From assembly GCF_033170385.1 (NCBI RefSeq), contig NZ_CP126170.1, forward strand, positions 4,612,001 through 4,676,000: a stretch of 64,000 bases of DNA, written 5' to 3'. The stretch's first letter is position 1. Each line of letters begins with the position of its first letter. Shown one piece after another: positions 19,212 through 27,944 of the stretch. Both the position numbers and the translations under genes were made by a program. Below the pieces are notes generated by a model. That model made no database searches. It had not been told where the DNA came from and worked only from the letters and a program-made list of their open reading frames with translations. This DNA is from Xanthomonas rydalmerensis. Lineage in GTDB: Bacteria; Pseudomonadota; Gammaproteobacteria; Xanthomonadales; Xanthomonadaceae.

Positions 19212-20156
19212 ATGCTGACCCTGCGCCAGCTCGAATTCGCCGTGGCCGTCGCCGAGGAAGGCAGCTTCACCGCTGCCGCGCGCCGCTGCCACACCGTGCA
19301 GTCGGCGCTGAGCCACCAGATCGCCAAGATCGAGCAGGCGCTGGGCGCGCGGCTGTTCGAGCGCGGTGCGCGGCAGGTGCGCGCCACCGCCGCCGGCGAG
19401 GTGTTCCTGCACAACGCCCGCGCCACCCTGCGCGCGGCCGAGCGCCTGCACGAGGAGATGGCGCAGACCCTGGGCACGGTGCGCGGCCGCCTGCAGATCG
19501 GGCAGATCTCCTCGTTGAATGCGGTGCAGGTGCCGGCCGTGCTGCGCCAGTTCCGCGAGGCGCACAGCGCGGTGGACGTGCACCTGCGCACCGGCATGAG
19601 CGATGCGCTGCTGCTGGAACTGAGCGAAGGCCGGCTCGACGTGGCCCTCGTCGGGGTCGGCCCGCATGTGGCGCTGCCGCCGCAGCACCTGTTGCTGCAC
19701 GAGGAAGGGCTGGCGCTGATCGCCGCGCCCGGCCACCGTTTCGCCGCGCGCCGCGAGGTGGCCCTGCGCGAACTGGAGGACGCGCCGATGGCCGGGCTGA
19801 TCCCCGGCGCCGGCGTGCGCGGCATCATCGACCGCGCCTTCGCCGCCGCCGGCCTGCGCCAGCGCCTGCAGTACGAGGTCACCCACGCCGACCTGCAGCG
19901 GCAACTGGTGGCCGAAGACCTGGGCCTGGCGGTGGTGCCGCAGACCATGGCCACCGGCATGCACGGCGTGGCCACGGTGGCGCTGCGCGAGCGCTTCCGC
20001 TTCCTCACCTATGCCGTGTGGCGGCCGGACCCGACCCCGGCCGCGCGCGCCTTCATCGCCCTGCTGCGTGCGCGGCGCGATGCACTGCAGGCCGCGGCCG
20101 GCAGCGCCGAGGCCGGCCGCCGCGCGCCGCGCCTGCGCGCGCGGCGAACCTGCTAG
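19212..20156 (+). CDS. LysR-family transcriptional regulator
   Basis: A 314-residue regulator with an N-terminal winged helix (MLTLRQLEFAVAVAEEGS, then AARRCHTVQSALSHQIAKIE) and a C-terminal periplasmic-binding-like effector domain. The start at 19212 puts the helix-turn-helix at the standard position; upstream Met codons would add non-conserved residues. It lies 88 bases after the oxygenase gene and 27 before the MFS-PlsC gene, all on the same strand, so it may control either; the target is not visible. Confidence 0.92.
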   Translation: MLTLRQLEFAVAVAEEGSFTAAARRCHTVQSALSHQIAKIEQALGARLFERGARQVRATAAGEVFLHNARATLRAAERLHEEMAQTLGTVRGRLQIGQISSLNAVQVPAVLRQFREAHSAVDVHLRTGMSDALLLELSEGRLDVALVGVGPHVALPPQHLLLHEEGLALIAAPGHRFAARREVALRELEDAPMAGLIPGAGVRGIIDRAFAAAGLRQRLQYEVTHADLQRQLVAEDLGLAVVPQTMATGMHGVATVALRERFRFLTYAVWRPDPTPAARAFIALLRARRDALQAAAGSAEAGRRAPRLRARRTC

Positions 20157-20183
20157 GCTGCGCGCGTTCGCAAAGGAGCCTGC

Positions 20184-22106
20184 ATGTCCGCCCACAGCCA
20201 GTTCGCCCTGTTGCGGCAACGCCGCTTTCTGCCGTTCTTCGTGGTCCAGGCGCTGGGCGCCTTCAACGACAACGTGTACCGGCAGGCGATCATCGGCCTG
20301 CTGTTCTATCTGGGCGTGACCCCGGAGCAGCGCACGCTGTACACCAACCTGGCGCCGGCGCTGTTCATCCTGCCGTACTTCCTGTTCTCCTCGCTGGCCG
20401 GGCAGATCGCCGAGAAGCTGGAGAAATCGCGGCTGGTGGTCATCACCACCACGATGGAGATCGCGATCATGTCGCTGGCCGCGGTCGGCTTCCTGACCGA
20501 GAACATGGCGGTGCTGCTGGTGGCGCTGTTCTGCACCGGCCTGCAGTCGACCCTGTTCGGGCCGGTGAAGTATTCGATCCTGCCCTCGGTGCTCAAGCCG
20601 GAGGAACTGACCGGCGGCAACGGCCTGGTCGAGATGGGCACCTCGATCTCGATCCTGTGCGGCATGATCCTGGGCGGGCTGATCTTCCAGATCGCCGGCA
20701 GCCACGGGCCGGTGGCCGCGGCCACCGCGGTGGTGGCGCTGGCGGTCACCGGCAACCTGATGGCGCGCTGCATCCCCAAGGTCGACGCCGGCGCGCCGGA
20801 CCTGAAGATCAACTGGAACCCGCTGCCCGAGTCGCTGGCGATCATGCGCCTGACCCGGCGCCAGCTGGCGGTACGCAACGCGGTGCTCGGCGTGTCCTGG
20901 TTCTGGTTCGTCGGCACCGTGCTCACCGCGCAGTTGCCGACCTATGCCGAACTCAACCTGGGCGGCGCGCAGGACCTGTACATCTTCGCCCTGGCGCTGT
21001 TCTCGATCGGCACCGGCACCGGCTCGCTGCTGTGCGAGAAGCTGTCCGGGCGCACCGTGGAAATCGGCCTGGTGCCGCTGGGCGCGTTCGGCATCAGCGC
21101 TTTCATGCTCGACCTGTACTTCGCCCGGCCCGGCGCCGCACTGCAGACCGGCCTGAGCATCGGCCAGTTCGTGCACCAGGCCGGCAGCTGGCGGATCATG
21201 CTCGACCTGGTCGGCATCGGCCTGTGCACCGGCCTGTTCGTGGTGCCGCTGTTCGCGCTGATCCAGAGCCGCACGCCGAAGGCGGAACTGTCGCGCGTCA
21301 TCGCCGGGCTCAACATCCAGAACTCGCTGTTCATCGTGCTGGCGGCGATGATCGGCATCGTCCTGCAGATGCGGGAGCTGCACCTGTTCGGCACGCGCAT
21401 CGCGATGCCCGGGCTGAGCATCCCGCAGGTGTTCCTGGCGCTGGCCATCGCCAACGCGCTGGTGGCGCTGTGGATCTTCAGCATCGTCCCCGAATTCCTG
21501 ATGCGCTTCCTCAGCTGGGTGATGGTGCGCACGCTGTACCGGTTGCGCCTGCACGGGGTCGAGCGCCACGTGCCCGAGGAAGGCGCGGCGCTGATCGTGT
21601 GCAACCACGTCAGCTACATGGACGCGCTGGTGCTGGCGGCGGCGATCCCGCGGCCGGTGCGCTTCGTCATGTACTACCGCATCTTCAACATTCCGGTGAT
21701 GCGCTGGATCTTCCGCACCGCCAAGGCGATCCCGATCGCCGGCGCGCGCGAAGACCCCGAGCTGATGCAGCGCGCGTTCGACGCCATCGACGCTGCACTG
21801 GCCGAGGGCGAGCTGGTGTGCATCTTCCCCGAGGGCGCGCTGACCAAGGACGGCGAGATCGCCGCGTTCAAATCCGGCGTGGAGAAGATCCTGGCCCGGC
21901 GCGCGTTGCCGGTGGTGCCGATGGCCTTGCGCAATATGTGGACCAGCATGTGGAGCAAGCGCGATTCGCGGCTGCGGCGCATGCGCGTGCCGCGGCGCTT
22001 CCGCGCGCATGTCGAGGTGATCGCCGACGCCCCTGTGGCGGGCGCGCAGGCCACCGCCGAGACCCTGGAAGCGCAGGTGCGGCGCCTGCGCGGCGACGCC
22101 GCCTGA
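20184..22106 (+). CDS. MFS transporter - PlsC acyltransferase fusion (LplT-Aas type without ligase)
   Basis: A 640-residue fusion. Residues 1-430 are an LplT-like MFS permease (ALGAFNDNVYRQAIIGLLF, SLAGQIAEKLEKSR). Residues 440-640 are a glycerophospholipid acyltransferase with HX4D in CNHVSYMDA and the FPEGALTKDG motif. Related proteins of about 1100 residues add a third acyl-ACP synthetase domain; that domain is absent here and the gene ends cleanly with TGA. Predicted to import lysophospholipids and reacylate them at the inner membrane. AAAGGAG lies before the ATG. Confidence 0.9.
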   Translation: MSAHSQFALLRQRRFLPFFVVQALGAFNDNVYRQAIIGLLFYLGVTPEQRTLYTNLAPALFILPYFLFSSLAGQIAEKLEKSRLVVITTTMEIAIMSLAAVGFLTENMAVLLVALFCTGLQSTLFGPVKYSILPSVLKPEELTGGNGLVEMGTSISILCGMILGGLIFQIAGSHGPVAAATAVVALAVTGNLMARCIPKVDAGAPDLKINWNPLPESLAIMRLTRRQLAVRNAVLGVSWFWFVGTVLTAQLPTYAELNLGGAQDLYIFALALFSIGTGTGSLLCEKLSGRTVEIGLVPLGAFGISAFMLDLYFARPGAALQTGLSIGQFVHQAGSWRIMLDLVGIGLCTGLFVVPLFALIQSRTPKAELSRVIAGLNIQNSLFIVLAAMIGIVLQMRELHLFGTRIAMPGLSIPQVFLALAIANALVALWIFSIVPEFLMRFLSWVMVRTLYRLRLHGVERHVPEEGAALIVCNHVSYMDALVLAAAIPRPVRFVMYYRIFNIPVMRWIFRTAKAIPIAGAREDPELMQRAFDAIDAALAEGELVCIFPEGALTKDGEIAAFKSGVEKILARRALPVVPMALRNMWTSMWSKRDSRLRRMRVPRRFRAHVEVIADAPVAGAQATAETLEAQVRRLRGDAA

Positions 22107-22200
22107 GTGCGGCGCAGGTGCCGCAAGCGCGCGCTTCGGGTAAATTAGCCGCAGGGGAGGCGCCACAAGCGGTGGCGTCCATTGCGAAGGACCGAACACA

Positions 22201-22500
22201 GTGAACCAGGTCGTACCACCACCAGCGCCCAACGCGACGGGCGTCTATGTGCCCAACAATCTCGTCTGGGCGATCCTGTCCACGCTGTTCTGCTGCCTGC
22301 CGCTGGGTATCGTCTCCATCGTCTATGCCTCGCAGGTGGATGGCCGCCGCGCCGCCGGCGATATCGCCGGTGCGCGCGAGGCCTCGCGCAAGGCCGGCCT
22401 GTGGGCGCTGTGGTCCGCGCTTGCCGGACCGATCCTGATCGCGCTGTGGTTCCTGCTGTTCGGCGGCCTGGCCTTCCTCGGCAGCCTGACCAGCCACTAG
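22201..22500 (+). CDS. CD225/dispanin-family small membrane protein 1
   Basis: A 99-residue protein with a short Pro-rich cytosolic N-terminus, a hydrophobic hairpin WAILSTLFCCLPLGIVSIVY, an amphipathic region rich in Ala and Arg, and a second membrane span. This is the CD225/dispanin layout, with the double Cys in FCC conserved among bacterial and eukaryotic members. GTG start, with AAGGA 10 bases upstream (a TAAATT box at about 22141-22146 may be the -10). Function in bacteria unknown. Confidence 0.85.
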   Translation: MNQVVPPPAPNATGVYVPNNLVWAILSTLFCCLPLGIVSIVYASQVDGRRAAGDIAGAREASRKAGLWALWSALAGPILIALWFLLFGGLAFLGSLTSH

Positions 22501-22546
22501 CGCTGGGCGTTTCCCGTTTCACCACCCAACCACCGGAGCAACACGG

Positions 22547-22828
22547 ATGAATACCACCGCACCGCAAGTGTCCAACAACCTCGTCTGGGCGATCCTGACC
22601 ACGCTGTTCTGCTGCCTGCCGCTGGGCATCGTGTCCATCGTCTACGCCGCGCAGGTCAACACCAAGCTCGCCGCGGGCGACGTGACCGGCGCGCGCGATT
22701 CGGCGGACAAGGCCAAGAAGTGGGCGATCTACTCGGCGATCACTGCGGTGGTGCTGATGGTGCTGTACATGATCTTCCTCTTCGCCCTGGGCGGCCTGGG
22801 CATGATGCAGCAGGCGTCCGCGTCCTGA
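22547..22828 (+). CDS. CD225/dispanin-family small membrane protein 2
   Basis: A 93-residue paralogue of the preceding gene. The first hairpin is nearly identical (NNLVWAILTTLFCCLPLGIV) and the second span is followed by a Met-rich tail. The ATG is preceded by CGGAG. A 12-bp hairpin (about 22836-22862, GGCCGCCGTCGC stem) sits between its stop and the next gene without a T run, so it looks like an intra-operon processing or pausing element rather than a terminator. Confidence 0.85.
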   Translation: MNTTAPQVSNNLVWAILTTLFCCLPLGIVSIVYAAQVNTKLAAGDVTGARDSADKAKKWAIYSAITAVVLMVLYMIFLFALGGLGMMQQASAS

Positions 22829-22887
22829 GCACCGCGGCCGCCGTCGCCCGGCGACGGCGGCCGGCCACCCACGCTCGCTTCCCTGCC

Positions 22888-23310
22888 ATGTCCCTGCCGC
22901 GCCTGCAGTCCCTGCCCCGCTGGCTGCCGCTGGCCGCACTGAGCGGCGCGGCATTGGTCGCCACCGTGGTGCTGCGCCGGATCGATCCCAACGTGCCCGG
23001 CAATCCGCTGCCCGGCTGTCCGTTCCGTGCCCTCACCGGCCTGTACTGCCCCGGCTGCGGCAGTACCCGCTGCCTGCACGCGCTGGTGCATCTGGACCTG
23101 GCCCACGCCTGGACCAGCAATCCCTTGCTGGTGGTGGCGCTGCCGCTGCTGGCGATCATGGCGCTCAACGCCGCCGGCCTGCGCCTGCGCCCGCTGGCGC
23201 CGCTGCTGAAGATCCTCGCCGACCCACGACTGTGGCTGTGGGTGCTGCTCGGCTATGCGCTGCTGCGCAATCTGCCCTGGTATCCCTTCACCCTGCTCGC
23301 GCCGCACTGA
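22888..23310 (+). CDS. DUF2752 membrane protein 1
   Basis: A 140-residue protein with about three membrane spans. It carries the DUF2752 signature LTGLYCPGCGSTRCLHALVH near residues 50-69 and ends LLRNLPWYPFTLLAPH. The paired CxxC suggests metal or disulphide chemistry, but no function is known. The start at 22888 is the first ATG after the hairpin; the open frame continues upstream through non-conserved sequence. Follows the second CD225 gene. Confidence 0.82.
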   Translation: MSLPRLQSLPRWLPLAALSGAALVATVVLRRIDPNVPGNPLPGCPFRALTGLYCPGCGSTRCLHALVHLDLAHAWTSNPLLVVALPLLAIMALNAAGLRLRPLAPLLKILADPRLWLWVLLGYALLRNLPWYPFTLLAPH

Positions 23311-23386
23311 CGGCCCGCCACACCCGCACCGCAGCGACTCGTCTAGACTCCCCGACTGCCGTGCACCACCCATCAAGGAGATCCAC

Positions 23387-23737
23387 ATGAGCACCGTCAG
23401 CCCCGTCGCGCCTCCGCCGCCCCCCGCCTCCGGCGTTCCCGGCCCGGTTCCCAATCACCTGGCCTGGGCGATCATTTCGACCGTGCTCGGCTTCTGCCTG
23501 TGCTGTCCGGCGCTGATCACCGGCATCGTCGCCATCGTGTTTTCCAGCAAGGTCAACGGCCTGCTCAACCAGGGCGACCTGGAGGGCGCGCGCCGCGCCT
23601 CCAACACCGCCAAGACCTGGTGCTGGGTGACCACCGCGCTGGCCATCATCGGCCTGCTGATCAACGTGGTCATGTTCGCCACCGGCGGCATGCAGACCTA
23701 CATGGACTACATGCAGCAGATGCAGCACGCGAGCTGA
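23387..23737 (+). CDS. CD225/dispanin-family small membrane protein 3
   Basis: A 116-residue member with a longer Pro-rich N-terminus (PVAPPPPPASGVPGPV) and the CD225 hairpin AWAIISTVLGFCLCCPALIT, in which the double Cys is one helical turn later than in the other two copies. The tail MDYMQQMQHAS is Met/Gln-rich. ATCAAGGAGATCCAC precedes the ATG, an excellent ribosome-binding site. A TAGACT box near 23344-23349 may be its own -10 promoter element. Confidence 0.85.
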   Translation: MSTVSPVAPPPPPASGVPGPVPNHLAWAIISTVLGFCLCCPALITGIVAIVFSSKVNGLLNQGDLEGARRASNTAKTWCWVTTALAIIGLLINVVMFATGGMQTYMDYMQQMQHAS

Positions 23738-23742
23738 CCGGC

Positions 23743-24150
23743 ATGCGCGCCTGGCAACAACGGGCGTGCCTGGGCGTCGCCGCCGCATTCGCGGCCGGCG
23801 GCGCCACGCTGTTGTACCGCTTCGACCCCAACGCCGCGAACAACCCGTTCGCGCCATGCATGTTCCATGCGCTCACCGGCTACTACTGCCCAGGCTGCGG
23901 CATGACCCGTGCGCTGCATGCGCTGGTGCACCTGGACCCGGTCGGTGCGTTTGCAATGAATCCTGGCGCGATGCTCGGCCTGGCGCTGCTGCCGGGGCTG
24001 ATCGCGTGGAAAGCCGGCTGGCGCGCGGCCTGGTTCGCCCCGGTGGTCGGCGTGGTCTCGCGGCCGAACTTCTGGCTGGTCGCGCTGCCGGGCTACTGGA
24101 TCGCGCGCAACCTGCCGTGGTTCCCGTTCACCCTGTTGGCGCCGCACTAG
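23743..24150 (+). CDS. DUF2752 membrane protein 2
   Basis: A 135-residue paralogue of the DUF2752 protein at 22888, with the same signature LTGYYCPGCGMTRALHALVH and the same C-terminus (ARNLPWFPFTLLAPH). The start lies 5 bases after the stop of the third CD225 gene, so the two are cotranscribed. The CD225-DUF2752 pair is thus repeated twice in 1.6 kb. Confidence 0.85.
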   Translation: MRAWQQRACLGVAAAFAAGGATLLYRFDPNAANNPFAPCMFHALTGYYCPGCGMTRALHALVHLDPVGAFAMNPGAMLGLALLPGLIAWKAGWRAAWFAPVVGVVSRPNFWLVALPGYWIARNLPWFPFTLLAPH

Positions 24151-24218
24151 CGGACGGTGCCGCTATTCGCGCCGGGCGCAGGCATCGCCTGCGTGTGTGC
24201 ATCCCTCGCCGCCGGCCC

Positions 24219-25115
24219 TCAGCTGACCCAGCCGGCGATCACCAGCAGCGCCAGCAGCACCAGCCACAGCAGCAGCACCCGCCAGACCTGGCTCATCGCA
24301 TCGCGCAGTTCGGGCAGGCGCCGCAGCGCCGGGACCACCATGCCCGCATCGCTGTAGTCGTGCGCCTCGGCATCGAGTTCGCCGCGCACGCTGGCGCAGG
24401 CCACCGGCCCGAGGAAGCCGGTGTCCAACTGCCACCGCTTGCCGCCAGCGGCGCGCCAGGCGCCGAACACCGCCTCGAAATTGCCGACCAGGGCCAGCGA
24501 GAAGGTCATCAGGTGCGCCACCGGCCATTCCATCGCCGCCAGCAGCAAGCGCGCGCCGGCGGCGGTCGCGGGCGGCAGCCGCGGCGCATACGGGCCGACC
24601 GCGGCCAGCGCCAGCAGCCGGTAGCCCAGCGCGCCGAACGGCCCCAGCAGCAGGAACCAGAACAGCACCGCGAACCAGCGCCGCAGCGCGCTGACCGCCA
24701 CCGCCTCGACCAGTCCGGCCGGATCCTCACGCAGCGGCCCGCCATCGGCCTGCAGCTGCGCCACCGCCAGGCGCCGCGCGCTGGCATCGTCGGCATCGAT
24801 GATCGCCTCCACGTCGGTGTCCAGATCGCGCGGTCCCCAGCTGAAGGCCAGCACCGCGATCCCGAACAGCAGGGTCAGCAGGCCCAAATGCGGCGCCGCC
24901 AGCAGCCACTGCAGCAGGCCGACCAGCAGCAGCGGCGGCAGCAGCGCCAGCGCGATGCCGTAGCGGCCGCGCCAGGCGCTGCCTTCGCCGGCATGCGTGT
25001 CCAGCCAGCTCAGCCAGTCGCCGAAGGCGTCGAAGCGGCGCAACGAGGCCACCATGCCGGGCGCGACATGGCCCAGCACCAGGGCGACGATCACAGCGAC
25101 GAGGGTCGTGAACAT
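24219..25115 (-). CDS. ampE: AmpE-like inner-membrane protein
   Basis: A 298-residue protein with four or so membrane spans, matching the regulatory signalling modulator AmpE: FTTLVAVIVALVLGHVAPG at the start, DLDTDVEAIIDADDASAR in the middle and ELRDAMSQVWRVLLLWLVLL at the end. In enterobacteria ampE follows ampD and is linked to beta-lactamase induction; no ampD is adjacent here, so a role in resistance is only inferred from the family. Confidence 0.83.
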   Translation of the reverse strand: MFTTLVAVIVALVLGHVAPGMVASLRRFDAFGDWLSWLDTHAGEGSAWRGRYGIALALLPPLLLVGLLQWLLAAPHLGLLTLLFGIAVLAFSWGPRDLDTDVEAIIDADDASARRLAVAQLQADGGPLREDPAGLVEAVAVSALRRWFAVLFWFLLLGPFGALGYRLLALAAVGPYAPRLPPATAAGARLLLAAMEWPVAHLMTFSLALVGNFEAVFGAWRAAGGKRWQLDTGFLGPVACASVRGELDAEAHDYSDAGMVVPALRRLPELRDAMSQVWRVLLLWLVLLALLVIAGWVS

Positions 25116-25167
25116 GCAGGTCCTCCGGGACCGTTCTGAAACGGATGCGCGCAGCGCGCCGGCGCGG

Positions 25168-26097
25168 TCAGGCCGGCGCGCCGTGCCGGTACCAGTCCTC
25201 GATCAGCGCGCGGGCGATGGAGATGCGCGGCGGCAGGCGCAGGCCATGGCCGTCGTCGGCGCTGTCGCCGTGCGCGGCCAGGCGCGCCAGCGCGGCGCCG
25301 ACGTCCTCGCGCTCGAACCAGCGCGCGTCTTCCAGCTCACCGTCCACCTGCGGCGTGTCCGCCTCCGCCTGCGCACTGAAGCCGAGCATCAACGCGCCGG
25401 GAAACGGCCACGGCTGCGCACCGTAGTAGCGACAACTGCCGGGCCGCACCCGCACCTGGGTCTCTTCGGCCACCTCGCGTGCCACCGTCTGTTCCAGCGA
25501 TTCGCCCGGCTCGACGAACCCGGCGATCACCGAGTAGCGCCGCGCCGGCCAGCTCGCCTGGCGCCCCAGCAGCAGGCGCCGGCCGTCGCTGACCGCGACG
25601 ATCACCGCCGGGTCCACCCGCGGATAGTGCTCGCTGGCGCACTGCGTGCAGACGCCGAGGAAGCCGCCGCGCTGCAAGGCGATGGTGCCGCCGCACACGC
25701 CACAGAAGCGGGTACGCGACTGCCAGTGCAGCATTGCACGGGCGTAGGCGAACAGGCCGGCCTCCAGCGCCGGCCATTCGGCCGCGGCGCGGCGCAGATC
25801 GATGCGCTGCGATGGCGGCGCCAGCTGCGGCACGGCGTCGGCGGCCAGCGCGAACCAGGCCTGGCCCTGGTCCAGGCCGAGAAACAGCGCGTGCTCGGCC
25901 AGCGCGCCCAGGGCGGCGGTACTGGCGATCAGCGGGCGTGCGTCGGCATCGGCATGCGCATGGCCATCGGCGTCCAGCACCAGCACCCTGGCCTGTTCCC
26001 AGGCCTGGCGCAATGCCGCTGGATCGTTGCGCACGGCATCGGCACGGTCGATCGCAGGACCGGCGAAGGCGAAGGAAGCGGGCGTCGGATCGGACAT
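25168..26097 (-). CDS. nudC: NAD+ diphosphatase NudC (Nudix, RNA decapping)
   Basis: Hydrolyses NAD(H), and NAD caps on RNA in E. coli. The 309-residue product has a zinc ribbon (FCGVCGG ... CTQCASEHYPR), then the Nudix box GFVEPGESLEQTVAREVAEE and the NudC-specific AQPWPFPGALMLGF motif that recognises NAD. Start at the ATG at 26097; a TTG 12 codons earlier is not needed. The stop lies 52 bases from the divergently unrelated ampE start; the gene is separated from erpA by 48 bases. Confidence 0.95.
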   Translation of the reverse strand: MSDPTPASFAFAGPAIDRADAVRNDPAALRQAWEQARVLVLDADGHAHADADARPLIASTAALGALAEHALFLGLDQGQAWFALAADAVPQLAPPSQRIDLRRAAAEWPALEAGLFAYARAMLHWQSRTRFCGVCGGTIALQRGGFLGVCTQCASEHYPRVDPAVIVAVSDGRRLLLGRQASWPARRYSVIAGFVEPGESLEQTVAREVAEETQVRVRPGSCRYYGAQPWPFPGALMLGFSAQAEADTPQVDGELEDARWFEREDVGAALARLAAHGDSADDGHGLRLPPRISIARALIEDWYRHGAPA

Positions 26098-26145
26098 GCG
26101 CCGCAGGGTGCAGGCAAACCGTGCGTCCCGCAAGCCGCAGCGTGT

Positions 26146-26532
26146 CTACACGCTGAAGCTGCTGCCGCACCCGCAGGTGGTCTTGGCGTTGGGATTGCGG
26201 ATCACGAACTGCGCCCCGTGCAGGCCCTCGCTGTAATCCACTTCCGCGCCCATCAGGTACTGCAGGCTGAGCGGGTCGACCAGCAGGGTGACCTGGTCGG
26301 TCTGCACCGCCAGGTCGTCCTCGGCACGGTTCTCGTCGAACTCGAAGCCGTACTGGAAGCCGGAACAGCCACCGCCCTGGATGTACACGCGCAGCGCCAG
26401 CGCGTCGTTGCCTTCCTCGCGGATCAACTCGCGCACCTTGGCCGCGGCGGCCGCGGTGAAGTTCAACGGCCGCTCCAGCGACTGGTAGTCGGGCGTGGGC
26501 GCGGCGCCCGGCAGGGAAACGAGAGTGCTCAT
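26146..26532 (-). CDS. erpA: Iron-sulphur cluster insertion protein ErpA
   Basis: A-type Fe-S carrier. The 128-residue product has the three conserved Cys: one in [17 protein letters not shown] and two in the C-terminal [11 protein letters not shown]. The acidic [10 protein letters not shown] loop and the N-terminal extension ([15 protein letters not shown]) resemble ErpA of Xanthomonas more than IscA. No isc operon is adjacent. The start is a clear ATG 31 bases after the bactofilin stop. Confidence 0.92.
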   Translation of the reverse strand: MSTLVSLPGAAPTPDYQSLERPLNFTAAAAAKVRELIREEGNDALALRVYIQGGGCSGFQYGFEFDENRAEDDLAVQTDQVTLLVDPLSLQYLMGAEVDYSEGLHGAQFVIRNPNAKTTCGCGSSFSV

Positions 26533-26563
26533 GGCGGCAGGATGGGGACGGCCGGCGCCCGAA

Positions 26564-27016
26564 TCAAGTCTCGGCCGTCAGCGCACGCGGCGGCTCGGTG
26601 TCGCTGCCGGCCTGCTCGCGGTGCGCTTCCGGCGGCGCCAGCGCGACCAGGCTGCCGGCGTGGATCAGGCGCCCGGTCAGCTGTGCGCCGGCGTTCATCT
26701 CCACCACCTGGTAGTGCACGTTGCCCTGCACCCGTGCCTTCGACGCCAGCTCCACGCGCTCGGCCGCGTGCACGTCGCCGATCAGCTGGCCGTTGATGAT
26801 GACCACCGGCGCGCGCACCTCGCCCTCGATGCTGCCGTGCTCGGACAGGGTCAGCGTGGCCGGCGCGCCGTCCTCGGCCACGACCTTGCCGAGGATGCGC
26901 CCTTCCACGTAGAGCCCGCCGCTGAACACCAGGTCGCCGCGGATCACCACCTGCGCGCCGATCAGCGTATCGACCACGGTCTGGCCGCTGTTGCGGCTGT
27001 TCTTGTTCCCAAACAT
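26564..27016 (-). CDS. Bactofilin (polymer-forming cytoskeletal protein)
   Basis: A 150-residue protein with a short polar N-terminus and a beta-helical core of short repeats ([60 protein letters not shown]), which is the bactofilin/DUF583 pattern. Bactofilins form membrane-linked filaments that direct cell-wall or polar functions. It lies 7 bases after the upstream DUF6776-like gene, which encodes a membrane-anchored coiled coil and could be its partner. Confidence 0.92.
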   Translation of the reverse strand: MFGNKNSRNSGQTVVDTLIGAQVVIRGDLVFSGGLYVEGRILGKVVAEDGAPATLTLSEHGSIEGEVRAPVVIINGQLIGDVHAAERVELASKARVQGNVHYQVVEMNAGAQLTGRLIHAGSLVALAPPEAHREQAGSDTEPPRALTAET

Positions 27017-27023
27017 AGGCTGA

Positions 27024-27758
27024 TTATTCCCCTTTGCCGTTACCGGCCAATGTCCAATCGAAGGTCTGGCTGACCGGCGCCCCGCCGCCGCTCAACACCA
27101 CCCGCACCCGTTGCGGAGTGAAGCCCTTGGGCAGGATCACGCTGCCATCCAGTTGCTGGAAGTAGCGGAACGAGTAGTCCTGCCCGGGCACACCGGTCTT
27201 CTGGTGCAATTCGTCCCAGCCCACGCTGGTCAGCTTGCCGCCGCGCACACCCTCCACGGTCAGCCGCAGCTGCCCCTGGCTGATCGCCCCGCGGTTGAGG
27301 TTCTGGGTCAGCACCACGTTGTAGCGCCAGGTGCCGCCGGCCTCGGCGGAGAACTCCACCGAGTGCACGCTCAGGCCCTTGCGCTGGCTGGTCGCGCCGA
27401 CCAGGCGCTCGTAGAACGCCACGTCGGCACGCAATCCGGCGATTTCCTCGTCGCGCTCGGCCAGCGAACTCTGCACCTCGTTGTTGGCGGCGCGGCTGAT
27501 CTGGTCGGACCGGGCCAGGGTGGCCTGGCGCTGGTTGAGCGTCTCGATCTGCCGCTGCTGCGCCTGCAGGTTGCGCTCGGCCTCGCGCAACTGCGCGCTG
27601 ACCGCACTGAGCCGCGGCGCGGCCTGGCGGCTGGCCAGCCACCAGGTCAACGCCAGCGACAGCAGCCACAGCCCGGCGAGCAACAGCCAGACGGTCCGGC
27701 CGCGCGGCGGCGTGGCGCCATTGGGCACGATCTGGAAACGGGGAACGGGTCGGTTCAT
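27024..27758 (-). CDS. DUF6776-like membrane-anchored coiled-coil protein
   Basis: A 244-residue protein: a short Pro/Arg-rich N-terminus, one membrane span near residues 23-42 (VWLLLAGLWLLSLALTWWLA), a coiled coil (residues about 50-120, REAERNLQAQQRQIETLNQR) and a beta-rich C-terminal domain ending SQTFDWTLAGNGKGE. This matches DUF6776 proteins, which are often encoded with a bactofilin. Start at the ATG at 27758, where the conserved-looking N-terminus begins. Function unknown. Confidence 0.75.
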   Translation of the reverse strand: MNRPVPRFQIVPNGATPPRGRTVWLLLAGLWLLSLALTWWLASRQAAPRLSAVSAQLREAERNLQAQQRQIETLNQRQATLARSDQISRAANNEVQSSLAERDEEIAGLRADVAFYERLVGATSQRKGLSVHSVEFSAEAGGTWRYNVVLTQNLNRGAISQGQLRLTVEGVRGGKLTSVGWDELHQKTGVPGQDYSFRYFQQLDGSVILPKGFTPQRVRVVLSGGGAPVSQTFDWTLAGNGKGE

Positions 27759-27861
27759 GCGCGCGGCCGCGCCACCAAGGCGGCGCCGGCGTCGATCCTC
27801 GCGGGTCGGCCTGCTGGGCCACCTAGTGTAAGCCACCCTCCTGAGCGGCGCCGGACTGCAC

Positions 27862-27886
27862 GGCCAGCCCGCGCCGCGGGCTGGCC
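27862..27886. repeat. Perfect inverted repeat between divergent genes
   Basis: An 11-bp perfect stem, GGCCAGCCCGC, with a 3-base spacer, between the divergent DUF6776-like and DUF4126 genes. No T run follows on either strand, so it is not an obvious terminator. It could be an operator or a structured leader. Confidence 0.5.
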
Positions 27887-27944
27887 TTCGTGGCGGGCTT
27901 GGCCGATAGTGGCCGGCATCCGTGCAGTTGCAGGAGCGCCTGCC

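Noticed and set aside
19044..22232. Minus-strand frame of about 1060 codons over the LysR and MFS-PlsC genes
   Set aside because: His/Gln/Asp-rich shadow of well-defined genes on the plus strand.
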